Assembly: GCF_018402495.1 (NCBI RefSeq)
Contig: NZ_JAGYIU010000002.1
Span: 648,984-712,983 of the forward strand
Reading direction: 5' to 3'
Length of the DNA: 64,000 nucleotides
From: Pseudoalteromonas sp.
GTDB taxonomy: Bacteria; Pseudomonadota; Gammaproteobacteria; Enterobacterales; Alteromonadaceae
Position numbers and translations under genes: made by a program. Positions 39,161 through 47,343 of this stretch are shown piece by piece (position 1 is the first letter of the stretch; each line of letters opens with the position of its first letter). The notes beneath the pieces were generated by a model. That model ran no database searches and was not told the origin of the DNA. It saw only the letters and a program-made list of their open reading frames with translations.

Positions 39161-39871
39161 CTACTCAGCATTTACCATATCTTCAAACTTCATACCGGTT
39201 AATTTAGTCAGTACTTTAATCACATAAATAAAAATACCAATAAGCATTACCATAGAAGGAATAGCAATAACGGGATAACTTAATAAAGTCATTTCACCAA
39301 GTTGTTCGTTAAATTCAACACTGCCTGCAGGGCTTGTAACAATCCATTTAGCTAAAATGTAATTCATGGTCGATGAAAAAACAAAAGTAAGCGCTAATAG
39401 GTAATTAGCCTTCGTTATTTTTTGTTTGAACAGTTGCGTGTTACCACGCACATCTAAGGCATCGTAAATAGTATCTAATTTAAATAAGAGTGAGTTTAAT
39501 AGCAGCTTAGCAAGTAAAGGTTTGCCAAAAAAACCAGACATTAATACGGTAAAGCCGATAATGGCAGGAATAGCTGCTTCTTTAATGGCTAACCACTCTA
39601 CATCCATTTCAAATAATGCTATTCCCCCTGTTAGTAGGGTACTTAAAAAGCCTAAAAGTGAAATAAAGTTTAATGCACCCGCTTTTATAAAATCATAAAC
39701 CCCATAACTAATAGGGAATATAAGCGCGACAATTAAGCCAACCACACTGCCTAAATATTCAGGACCAGTAAACTTCATTAAAATGACTGAAGGGATGATG
39801 ATATTAAATACGATTTCAATAAGTGGATTATTTTTTTTACGCTTATTTGTAGCTTGATTATTACTGGTCAT
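39161..39871 (-). CDS. VC0807-family membrane protein
   Basis: The 236-residue polytopic protein has about seven helices and resembles the VC0807 family of uncharacterised membrane proteins (NPLIEIVFNIIIPSVILMKF, RGNTQLFKQKITKANYLLALTFVFSSTMNYILAKWIV). A TTG codon at 39883 would add four residues; the ATG at 39871, with GGAA upstream, is the better start. The function is unknown. Confidence 0.7.
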   Translation of the reverse strand: MTSNNQATNKRKKNNPLIEIVFNIIIPSVILMKFTGPEYLGSVVGLIVALIFPISYGVYDFIKAGALNFISLLGFLSTLLTGGIALFEMDVEWLAIKEAAIPAIIGFTVLMSGFFGKPLLAKLLLNSLLFKLDTIYDALDVRGNTQLFKQKITKANYLLALTFVFSSTMNYILAKWIVTSPAGSVEFNEQLGEMTLLSYPVIAIPSMVMLIGIFIYVIKVLTKLTGMKFEDMVNAE

Positions 39872-40153
39872 TTTTAGTTCCAAAAAATATTACTGCTGCC
39901 ATCAATTTCCCCTTTGTAGAGTAAATAACGCTAAACATTACTTCATTGCATAATACCCGTAATGCCCTTGCTATTCTAGCTCGAGCTAAGGGCATCTATT
40001 TTTTAGCTCATTGGTCACCAAAAAACATACTAACATTTGTTTTATGTTGTTCAATTAAGGGAGTTATTTTATGGGGTTCTCATTTTTACAACTTGGAAAA
40101 CCACCGCGCTTGCTCTAGTATCTAGTTTTTCTTAGTTCATAACTTGCATTTTA

Positions 40154-41485
40154 ATGAAATCATTTCCGTCACTGTACTTTGCCAATTTATTTTTAATTAT
40201 TGGTACCGGTTTACTCACTACCTATTTAGCGCTTTATTTAGGTAAACAAGGCACGTCTACGTTTTGGATAGGCTTAATGACTTCGTGTTATTACCTTGGC
40301 TTATTACTGGGTTCAAAGCTTGGCTATCACCTTATCAAATCGGTAGGTCATATCAGAACCTTTGCTGCAAGCACCGCTGCAGTAACTGCTTGTGTAGCCG
40401 CCCATGGGGTGAGTGACAATTTATATATTTGGCTAGCTCTTAGGTTTTTTGTTGGCTTAGGTATGATGTGTAATTACATGGTGCTAGAAAGCTGGCTAAA
40501 TGAACAATCGGCGCCCGAATCACGTGGCCGAGTATTCTCGTTTTACATGATCACTTCATACTTGGGGATGATTTTAGGGCAATTAGCGCTGGCACAATTT
40601 CCTGAGCTAGGTTATGCGCCGCTATTTTTAGTCTGCATGGCGTTAGCAATAGGCATTATTCCTATTTCTATCACCCGTAGAATTCACCCAAAGCCTTTAA
40701 AACCGATAAAAATGAGCCTGTTTGATTACGCTAAAAAAGTACCGCAGTCACTTACCGCAGTGCACTTTGCAGGCATTATAAACGGTAGTTTTTATGGCCT
40801 TGCACCCATTTTTGCCAAATTATCAGGCTTTGACGCCGCTGACATTGCTATTTTTATGTCACTCACTATTTTAGCGGGCTTATTAGCGCAATGGCCAATG
40901 GGGATGCTCTCTGATCGCGTCCGCCGTAGTGTATTAATTCGCACCAATGCCGTCACTATCGGTGTGGTCAGCTTAGCATTGTGTTTATTGCCCACTTCAC
41001 AACTTACAGCTTATATACTCACCTTTATTTTTGGTTTATTTGCATTTACCTTGTATCCGCTTTGTTCGGCACTGGCCAATTCACGGGTTGAAGACGAGGA
41101 ACGCGTAGGCGTGTCATCGGCGTTATTAGTTGCTTTTGGCGCTGGGGCGGCAATCGGCTCTACGGTTAACGCACAGCTAATGAGTTACTTTGGGCACCAA
41201 GCATTGTATGGCTCTATTTCGCTACTAACCGTAGTCATGTATTTATTACTTACATTTATAAATTCTAAACAAAAATTAGAACAACCCGAACCGAGTGATT
41301 ATGTAGTCGGTACTTCCGATGTAACTAATTCGCCATTGGCAGCAACGATGGATCCGCGTATTGAAGAAACCACCGCGCAAGAACAAATGCTCGTTGTAGA
41401 CGACGAAGAAATAAATGATGAGTTTTTTGAACACCCCCAAGGTGAGCTGTTTAAAGACCTAGAAAACGAGCAAAAAAAAGAATAG
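40154..41485 (+). CDS. MFS transporter, YcaD-like
   Basis: The 443-residue major-facilitator protein has 12 predicted helices and an acidic cytoplasmic C-terminal tail (about 375-443, rich in Glu and Asp). The sequence ALRFFVGLGMMCNYMVLESWLNEQ and the loop WPMGMLSDRVRR are typical of the YcaD-type subfamily of uncertain substrate. The long acidic tail is unusual in length. The ribosome-binding site is weak. It is followed by a hairpin at 41533-41561. Confidence 0.8.
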   Translation: MKSFPSLYFANLFLIIGTGLLTTYLALYLGKQGTSTFWIGLMTSCYYLGLLLGSKLGYHLIKSVGHIRTFAASTAAVTACVAAHGVSDNLYIWLALRFFVGLGMMCNYMVLESWLNEQSAPESRGRVFSFYMITSYLGMILGQLALAQFPELGYAPLFLVCMALAIGIIPISITRRIHPKPLKPIKMSLFDYAKKVPQSLTAVHFAGIINGSFYGLAPIFAKLSGFDAADIAIFMSLTILAGLLAQWPMGMLSDRVRRSVLIRTNAVTIGVVSLALCLLPTSQLTAYILTFIFGLFAFTLYPLCSALANSRVEDEERVGVSSALLVAFGAGAAIGSTVNAQLMSYFGHQALYGSISLLTVVMYLLLTFINSKQKLEQPEPSDYVVGTSDVTNSPLAATMDPRIEETTAQEQMLVVDDEEINDEFFEHPQGELFKDLENEQKKE

Positions 41486-41532
41486 CACTTCACACAAATC
41501 AAATAGTTAATTGGTTTTAAATGCGTATGTAC

Positions 41533-41561
41533 CCTAACTGTTACATTCATTAACAGTTAGG
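41533..41561 (+). terminator. Hairpin after the MFS gene
   Basis: The perfect 11-bp stem CCTAACTGTTA/TAACAGTTAGG has a 7-nt loop. There is no proper T tract, so termination is likely but not certain. Confidence 0.55.
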
Positions 41562-41704
41562 CGTAATAATTATTGTATATTACTGTCTTTTTGTTTATAA
41601 ATGCGTATCAGAACGGATTCTTGAATAATGTCATAAGCCTATCAGCGTAAAGCAGCGTCTCAAGTATTCGTTTTAAATAATCCCTTACGAATATTGGAAA
41701 GCCC

Positions 41705-42388
41705 ATGCTAAAAAATAAAAAATACTTAACAACAGCCCTAATTGCTGCACTTGCAGCAGGTACTTTATCGGGCTGTGCCACAACGTCCTCTAAAGCATTA
41801 GAAACCCCCAAGGTAGACACCTACAACACAACTTACTCAGGGGCTAAAAGCAAATTAGTTGTGGGCCAGTTTGTTAACCGCTCTAGCTTTCAAAATGGTA
41901 TTTTTTCATCAGGCCAAGACCGCTTAGGCAGCCAAGCAAAAACAACCTTAATGAGTCACTTACAGCAAACGAATCGTTTTAGTGTGCTTGATCGCGACAA
42001 CATGCAAATGCTTGCAGAAGAAGCCAAAAGAACCGGTGCAAACCAAGTTATTAGCGGCGCAAAGTTTGTTGTAACCGGTGATGTAACAGAATTTGGTCGC
42101 AAAGCCATTGGCGATCGCCAGTTATTTGGACTGCTAGGAAAAGGTAAATCACAAATAGCATACGCCAAAGTTACACTTAATGTTGTTGATGTAACCACCT
42201 CAGAAGTTATTTACTCAGTACAAGGGGCTGGCGAATACAGCCTATCAGAACGTGAAGTTGTAGGCTTTGGTAGCACCGCCTCTTACGATGCAACACTAAA
42301 TGGTAAAGTACTCGATTTAGCCATTCGAGAAGTTGTAAATAAACTCGTTACAGGTCTTGAAGCAGGCCAATGGGGTAACAAAGCATGA
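41705..42388 (+). CDS. CsgG/HfaB-family lipoprotein
   Basis: The 227-residue lipoprotein (lipobox LSGC, Cys24) has a CsgG-like domain: NRSSFQNGIFSSGQDRLGSQAKTTLMSHLQQTNRFSVLDRDNM and the later YAKVTLNVVDVTTSEVIYSVQGAGEY. It is shorter than the curli secretion pore CsgG and lacks curli neighbours. It is the first gene of an overlapping set with DUF4810 and DUF799 lipoproteins, an arrangement conserved in several proteobacteria and proposed to form an envelope complex. Confidence 0.85.
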   Translation: MLKNKKYLTTALIAALAAGTLSGCATTSSKALETPKVDTYNTTYSGAKSKLVVGQFVNRSSFQNGIFSSGQDRLGSQAKTTLMSHLQQTNRFSVLDRDNMQMLAEEAKRTGANQVISGAKFVVTGDVTEFGRKAIGDRQLFGLLGKGKSQIAYAKVTLNVVDVTTSEVIYSVQGAGEYSLSEREVVGFGSTASYDATLNGKVLDLAIREVVNKLVTGLEAGQWGNKA

Positions 42389-42732
42389 AAAAGTTAATCG
42401 CCTGCGCCTTAGTATGCGCTGCGCTTACTGGGTGTAATAACACCAAAGAACCGCTTTATTATTATGGTGACTACAACAGTGCCGTTTACGCCTACTTAAA
42501 AGCCGATGACGTTTCGGTTGAAGAACAAATCACCATACTAGAACAAGTTATTGCTGATGCAGCTAATAACGGTAAAGCTATCGCACCTGGTCTGCATGCA
42601 CATTTAGGTATGTTGTATTTTGATACCGGTAACGCTGCACAAGGTATGACCCACTTTGAAACAGAAAAACAACTGTTTCCTGAGTCAATTCAATATATCG
42701 ACTTTCTTCTAAAATCGGCAAAGGGTGCCTAA
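42385..42732 (+). CDS. DUF4810 lipoprotein
   Basis: The 115-residue lipoprotein (lipobox LTGC, Cys17) starts mature sequence NNTKEPLYYYGDYNSAVYAYLKADD, a DUF4810 signature, followed by a short TPR-like helical region (HAHLGMLYFDTGNAAQGMTHFETEKQLFP). It overlaps the CsgG-family gene by 4 nt (ATGA) and is tightly followed by the DUF799 gene. It probably binds the other two products at the outer membrane. Confidence 0.85.
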   Translation: MKKLIACALVCAALTGCNNTKEPLYYYGDYNSAVYAYLKADDVSVEEQITILEQVIADAANNGKAIAPGLHAHLGMLYFDTGNAAQGMTHFETEKQLFPESIQYIDFLLKSAKGA

Positions 42733-42733
42733 T

Positions 42734-43414
42734 ATGCGCTATTTAAAGTTTATCACTATCGCAACATTATTAACGGCGCTTGCTGGGTGTGTATCACCGC
42801 CACCAAGTCACGACTACAGTGCATTTAGACAAGCTGACCCTCACTCAATCCTTGTACTACCTCCTTTAAACAACACACCAGAAGTTATCGCGCCATATAG
42901 TGTAATGACGCAAATGATGACCCCGATTGCAGAATCTGGTTTTTATGTATTCCCGGTCGCTGTTGTTGATCAAACGTTTAAAGGCAATGGTTTAACGGTT
43001 GCAAACGACATACATCAAGTGCCTGTTGACAAGCTACATGAAATTTTTGGAGCCGACTCAGCTCTTTATATAACTATTGAAGAGTACGGTACTAGCTATG
43101 TTGTGATTTCAAGCGAAACAGCGGTTACTGTATCAGCACAGTTGGTCGACTTACGAAGCGGTGATGTTTTGTGGCAACATAAAGCCAGAGCCTCATCTGC
43201 AGAGCAACAAAACAATAACACCGGTGGTGGTTTAGTCGGCATGTTAGTTGTAGCTGCAATTAATCAAATAGCTGAAACGGTAACTGATAAAGGTTTTGAA
43301 ATTGCCGCTATTACCTCTAACCGTTTACTTTCATCTGATACATACAATGGTTTATTGTATGGACCGCGCTCACCAAATTATGGTCAGCCGGCCACAAGTG
43401 AAAAGAAAAAGTAA
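42734..43414 (+). CDS. DUF799 (GNA1162-like) lipoprotein
   Basis: The 226-residue lipoprotein (lipobox LAGC, Cys19) belongs to DUF799, which includes the meningococcal antigen GNA1162 with a TolB-N-like fold. Conserved segments are HSILVLPPLNNTPEVIAPYSVMTQMM and LYITIEEYGTSYVV. The ATG at 42734 is chosen over a GTG at 42725. It closes the three-lipoprotein operon and is followed by a strong terminator. Confidence 0.85.
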   Translation: MRYLKFITIATLLTALAGCVSPPPSHDYSAFRQADPHSILVLPPLNNTPEVIAPYSVMTQMMTPIAESGFYVFPVAVVDQTFKGNGLTVANDIHQVPVDKLHEIFGADSALYITIEEYGTSYVVISSETAVTVSAQLVDLRSGDVLWQHKARASSAEQQNNNTGGGLVGMLVVAAINQIAETVTDKGFEIAAITSNRLLSSDTYNGLLYGPRSPNYGQPATSEKKK

Positions 43415-43433
43415 TAATAAAGCACACTGTTAT

Positions 43434-43468
43434 AAAAAGGCCGAGTTAAATATTCACTCAGCCTTTTT
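43434..43468 (+). terminator. Terminator after the lipoprotein operon
   Basis: The stem AAAAAGGCCGAGT/ACTCAGCCTTTTT has one mismatch and a 9-nt loop, and the T tract is on the plus strand. Confidence 0.8.
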
Positions 43469-43551
43469 AATTTTAAAATTATTTCACCCCTTTTCTGTTT
43501 GCCAGCCGTTATAGCTCTGAAACAACCTAATAAGTTAATTTGGAGCGGCTT

Positions 43552-44184
43552 ATGCACACACTAACATTCCCTAAAAACCCCATGTTTAAAACATCCACCG
43601 CCGTGATTGGCGGTGCTGCGATGACCTTTATTGCATTTGCCTTTATGCAATACTTAATTAGTGGCGAGCAAAGAGCACCTATTAAATTGGGTGATGATAT
43701 GACTGTTGAGATTTTTCAAGCGCCAGAAGATAAACAAACCACGCACATTAAAAGAATACCGCCACCACCTACACCTAAAATACCGCCTAAAGCACCACCA
43801 CGTGTAACACCAAGTAATGAGCCAATAACAGCAATAAGCACAGCTCCCCCCATAGTTATTGACGGATTTGATGACGATATGAAGCAAACAATTACCCGCC
43901 CCACAGGAGATGCTTCACCCATTGTGCGCATAAATCCTAAATACCCAACTACCGCAGCACGTGATGGGATAGAAGGCTGGGTGCAACTTAGCTTTAATAT
44001 TTCGCCCACAGGTGAAGTGATTGACGCCACAGTAATAAATGCCGAGCCTAAACGCATATTTGACCGCGAAGCGCTACGCGCCATCAAACGCTGGAAATAT
44101 CGTCCAAAAGTGATTGAAGGTGTGGCACAATTACAAACAGGTCAAACCGTACAGCTTGATTTTAAATTAGACAGTTCGCAGTAA
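43552..44184 (+). CDS. TonB-family energy transducer
   Basis: The 210-residue protein has a single N-terminal membrane helix (about 20-40), a proline/lysine-rich spacer (KRIPPPPTPKIPPKAPPR) and a C-terminal TonB domain (about 120-208, PIVRINPKYPTTAARDGIEGWVQLSFNI, FDREALRAIKRWKYRPK). It would couple the proton motive force to outer-membrane receptors. No exbB/exbD lies beside it. The ATG at 43552 follows GGAG, and a TTG 12 nt upstream is less likely. It is followed at 14 nt by an ECF sigma gene. Confidence 0.85.
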   Translation: MHTLTFPKNPMFKTSTAVIGGAAMTFIAFAFMQYLISGEQRAPIKLGDDMTVEIFQAPEDKQTTHIKRIPPPPTPKIPPKAPPRVTPSNEPITAISTAPPIVIDGFDDDMKQTITRPTGDASPIVRINPKYPTTAARDGIEGWVQLSFNISPTGEVIDATVINAEPKRIFDREALRAIKRWKYRPKVIEGVAQLQTGQTVQLDFKLDSSQ

Positions 44185-44198
44185 AGGAATAAGCGCCT

Positions 44199-44783
44199 AT
44201 GCTATTGAGTATTAAGTCATGGTTATTTGAAGCGCCAAGCAAAGATTGCATGGCGCGGTATGCAAAAAGTGGCGACAACCGTCACTTAGAGCAGCTTATT
44301 GCATTATACAGTAACGATTTATACCATTACTTAGTGACGCAATCTAACGCTCAGTTAGCCTACGATATAAGCCAACAAACATGGCTAAAGGTTATTGAAA
44401 AGCGCCACCTTTACCAAGCACAAACCACGCCCAAAGCCTGGTTATTTAAACTAGCGCGCAACACCCTGATAGACGAATACCGTAAACAAAAATACTTTGT
44501 AGAGCTTGACGAAAAAAGCCAACTACCTGCGCAAAGTGGTAATCAAAGCGAATTAACAAGTAGTGATTCGCATATAGGCGACACACACATAAGTTACGAA
44601 GCATTTAACACTGCGCTCAAGCAACTTAGCTTTGTGCAGCGCGAAGCCATCACCTTACAACAAGAAGGTTTTAGCCTTGCCGACATAGAGCTTATAACGC
44701 AAAGCAACGCCCAAACCATAAAAACAAGGCTACGCTACGCCAAACAAAACCTAAAACAATTATTAGGAGACTGTAATGAATAA
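44199..44783 (+). CDS. ECF-type RNA polymerase sigma factor
   Basis: The 194-residue protein has sigma-70 region 2 (about 30-95, YHYLVTQSNAQLAYDISQQTWLKVIEKRHLY, WLFKLARNTLIDEYRKQ) and region 4 (about 135-190, LSFVQREAITLQQEGFSLADIELITQSNAQTIKTRLRYAKQNLKQLL). It lies between a TonB-like gene and a gene with a single membrane helix that overlaps it by 8 nt, the usual ECF/anti-sigma layout. A role in envelope or metal-uptake control is inferred. AAAGGAA precedes the start. Confidence 0.88.
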   Translation: MLLSIKSWLFEAPSKDCMARYAKSGDNRHLEQLIALYSNDLYHYLVTQSNAQLAYDISQQTWLKVIEKRHLYQAQTTPKAWLFKLARNTLIDEYRKQKYFVELDEKSQLPAQSGNQSELTSSDSHIGDTHISYEAFNTALKQLSFVQREAITLQQEGFSLADIELITQSNAQTIKTRLRYAKQNLKQLLGDCNE

Positions 44784-45387
44784 GCCTGATGAGCAGTTTG
44801 ACCAATCACTCTCAAACCACTTTAAAGCGCGTAAAGCACGCACCAGCCTTTCGCATGCTCAACAACAGGCGTTAAAACACTCCGTAATCAAAAAACAACC
44901 TAAAAAGCTTGGCTTTGCCCTGCAACTCACAAGTCTTACCTGCGCACTGGGATTACTGGCCTTTATAGTGTTCGATAGCAACAACGTGATAAATACAGCC
45001 CCTAAAACCGTACTTAATACCATCAATATTTATGATTATTCCGTTATACAAACCCACGAAATAGATCAAACAGGTAGCTACGCAAGCGCTATAACACAAC
45101 AAAAACGCGCCCTCGAAACCCAATTAGCAAACGATTTACGCCGCCATCAACAACGCATCACCGAGTACGGTAAACTTATTAAAGTAGATAGCGACTGGTA
45201 CATAGCCAGCTGTAATAAAGAAGTGCTAGTGCAAATTAAGCAGTCACTGCTCAGTGATTTAAAAGGAAAGCACGCAGTTGAAAGTGGTATCAACACCGGC
45301 GACATGCTCGCTATGGCACATAATGGCAAAGGGCAAATTATTGCACTGAAGCATATGGGTACTGGGGTGAGGCAGTGCGGAGCTTAA
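44776..45387 (+). CDS. Probable anti-sigma factor, single membrane helix
   Basis: The 203-residue protein has a cytoplasmic basic N-terminal part, one membrane helix (about 53-70, LQLTSLTCALGLLAFIVF) and a periplasmic domain with two cysteines (SCNKE and RQCGA). It overlaps the ECF sigma gene by 8 nt and so is translationally coupled; this context, not clear similarity, supports the anti-sigma call. No zinc-binding HxxxCxxC motif is visible. AGGAG precedes the start. Confidence 0.6.
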   Translation: MNKPDEQFDQSLSNHFKARKARTSLSHAQQQALKHSVIKKQPKKLGFALQLTSLTCALGLLAFIVFDSNNVINTAPKTVLNTINIYDYSVIQTHEIDQTGSYASAITQQKRALETQLANDLRRHQQRITEYGKLIKVDSDWYIASCNKEVLVQIKQSLLSDLKGKHAVESGINTGDMLAMAHNGKGQIIALKHMGTGVRQCGA

Positions 45388-45419
45388 GTTGGAACAGGCA
45401 TTCAATTATTAAGCGATCC

Positions 45420-45530
45420 GTTGGGTTTCGTGTCACTCAACCCAACCTACATGTAAACAAAAACCCTACAAATTTACAGGCTTTGAATTCACTCACTTTG
45501 TTGGGTTTCGCTACGCTCTACCCAACCTAC
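45420..45530. repeat. Two copies of the GTTGGG...CCCAAC hairpin repeat
   Basis: Copies at 45420-45450 and 45500-45530 share GTTGGGTTTCG and CCCAACCTAC with the copy at 4755-4786. They lie just downstream of the anti-sigma gene and may act as terminators. The 300-bp gap also holds the possible small peptide gene at 45570-45632. Confidence 0.7.
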
Positions 45531-45569
45531 AAAACAGTTAAGCTCGTTACTAAGTAAGCCATATAAACG

Positions 45570-45632
45570 TTAAGCGCCGCCTAAAATAGCGCCTACCACC
45601 AGCAATGGCGGTAAAATAGAATACCAATGCAT
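45570..45632 (-). CDS. Possible 20-residue membrane peptide
   Basis: A short frame encodes MHWYSILPPLLVVGAILGGA, a single hydrophobic helix of 20 residues with an aromatic N-terminus, preceded by AAGG at a suitable distance. It is on the same strand as, and 55 nt after, the serine hydrolase gene. The composition resembles known small bacterial membrane proteins, but no family is recognised and a chance frame cannot be excluded. Confidence 0.35.
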   Translation of the reverse strand: MHWYSILPPLLVVGAILGGA

Positions 45633-45687
45633 AACGCAACCTTATTTATTTTTACAATAGCAACGCTTTAAAGTCACTTACTAACAC

Positions 45688-47328
45688 TTATTGATTTAAC
45701 AATGCCTCATAAACAAGCGACACAACAGAGCCATATTGCGCTGTTTCATAGGTTTTACCCACAAATTGATAGCGCTTTTCAGAGCCTTTAATTGGAGTAT
45801 GCCGTGCATTGGTGAGTAAAATAATGGCTAAATCGTAAGCCGGATCAATCACAGTCACTGTACCAGTCCAACCTGTGTGGCCATATGCTTGCGGGCTAGC
45901 ATACGGGCCAAAGTGCCAGCGCCGTGCTTGGTTATTACCGGCAAGACGAAAACCTAAACCGTAGGTTTCATCGCTGCTTTGTGGCGTTAAAAATTGCGCT
46001 AAGCTACTGGCATTAAAAATTTGCGTATCACCGTAACCGCCTTTATTAAGTAACACTTGGCATAAAATGGCTAAATCAGGAGCGTTACTAAATAATCCCG
46101 CATGGCCTGCAACACCATCGAGTGAATAAAAAGCCCGCTCGTCATGCACTTGTCCTTGCAGTACATGAGTGCGAATATTATCAAAGTAAACACGGCCGTC
46201 GCGGGTATTACCATTTAGCTCAGTGGCAGCAAATTGTTGCGGGTTAAAGCCTTTTTTAAGGGGGTTAAATACAGTGTTACTAAGCTTTAAAGGCGCGTAA
46301 ATATGTTGCTCTAGGTATTCATCGAGTGGCTGGCCGCTAATGCGTTCAATTAAAACACCTAAAATCATGTAATCAATATCAGAGTAAACATGCGGCGCTG
46401 TAGGTTCAGAGGTTAATGGCACGCTAGTAAGCAGTAACTGTTTAGTGGTGTCGCTGGCTTGTGAAAAAAATGCATCGCCATAAGCGGTATCTTTACGATG
46501 AAAATCGAACACCGGCGGATAACCTGCTTTATGAGTGAGTAGGTCTTTAACTTGGCGGTACTCTCGGCCGTCTCCCTGATACTCTTTTAGGTATGAATGC
46601 ACCGTATGATTTATGTTTAACAGCCCTTCGCTCACAAGCTTCATTAGTGCAAAGTTTGTGGCAAATATTTTAGTGTTTGAGGCTAAATCAAATAAGGTAT
46701 TTGTTTGCATGGGCTCAGGGCGCATTAGCATTAAATCACCTTGATCATATCGCTTTGCATCGCCATACGCGGTTAACTTTAATACCTTACCCGCTTTAAC
46801 AACCGCTAATACCGCACCGGGAAAGCCTGCTTTTATATCGTTTTCAATAAGCGTATCAACTTGGCTAAAGTCGATTTCTTTTGTGGCGGTATTTTCTAAG
46901 GTAGCAAAAGCAAAGCGCAGGGTTAAACTGCCGCCAGCAGGTTGAATATTCTCCACCTTAAAGGTGTTCACGCCATTATGAGTATAGCGCCCTAAATTAA
47001 AGTTGTACTCGGTGTTAGCAAGTAATGGCTCATTAACTGAGAGCTTTTTATTATTGATGTATATATCGGCACTCAGTGCATTTTTGTTTTGTAGCAATAA
47101 TTGCCCGCGCCCTTGGTAGGCCTTAAAGGTACCACGGTTATTTACATACTCTCTATTGCTGGGGTTTTGCTCAGGAAAGGTTGCAATTACTTGCGCATTA
47201 GCGAGGGTTTGAACCTGACTAGGCACATATGGGCGCTGTGATTTAATCGCAGTAGAGCGACTACAACCTGCAATAATAATGCTAAGCAGTAATACAACTA
47301 CTTTATAGTACGTTTTATTGTTTACCAT
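45688..47328 (-). CDS. Serine hydrolase lipoprotein, beta-lactamase/PBP4B-like
   Basis: The 546-residue lipoprotein (lipobox IAGC, Cys22) has an N-terminal beta-rich domain (about 55-145) and a class C beta-lactamase-like domain. Catalytic motifs are SNTK (Ser217, Lys220), YSD (Tyr315) and HTG near the C-terminus. It follows the NamZ-like gene by 15 nt, so the pair is an operon. In Bacillus a NamZ gene is likewise linked to a beta-lactamase-like protein in peptidoglycan recycling, suggesting a D-amino-acid peptidase or esterase role in the periplasm. Confidence 0.82.
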   Translation of the reverse strand: MVNNKTYYKVVVLLLSIIIAGCSRSTAIKSQRPYVPSQVQTLANAQVIATFPEQNPSNREYVNNRGTFKAYQGRGQLLLQNKNALSADIYINNKKLSVNEPLLANTEYNFNLGRYTHNGVNTFKVENIQPAGGSLTLRFAFATLENTATKEIDFSQVDTLIENDIKAGFPGAVLAVVKAGKVLKLTAYGDAKRYDQGDLMLMRPEPMQTNTLFDLASNTKIFATNFALMKLVSEGLLNINHTVHSYLKEYQGDGREYRQVKDLLTHKAGYPPVFDFHRKDTAYGDAFFSQASDTTKQLLLTSVPLTSEPTAPHVYSDIDYMILGVLIERISGQPLDEYLEQHIYAPLKLSNTVFNPLKKGFNPQQFAATELNGNTRDGRVYFDNIRTHVLQGQVHDERAFYSLDGVAGHAGLFSNAPDLAILCQVLLNKGGYGDTQIFNASSLAQFLTPQSSDETYGLGFRLAGNNQARRWHFGPYASPQAYGHTGWTGTVTVIDPAYDLAIILLTNARHTPIKGSEKRYQFVGKTYETAQYGSVVSLVYEALLNQ

Positions 47329-47343
47329 TTTTAAAACCCACTG

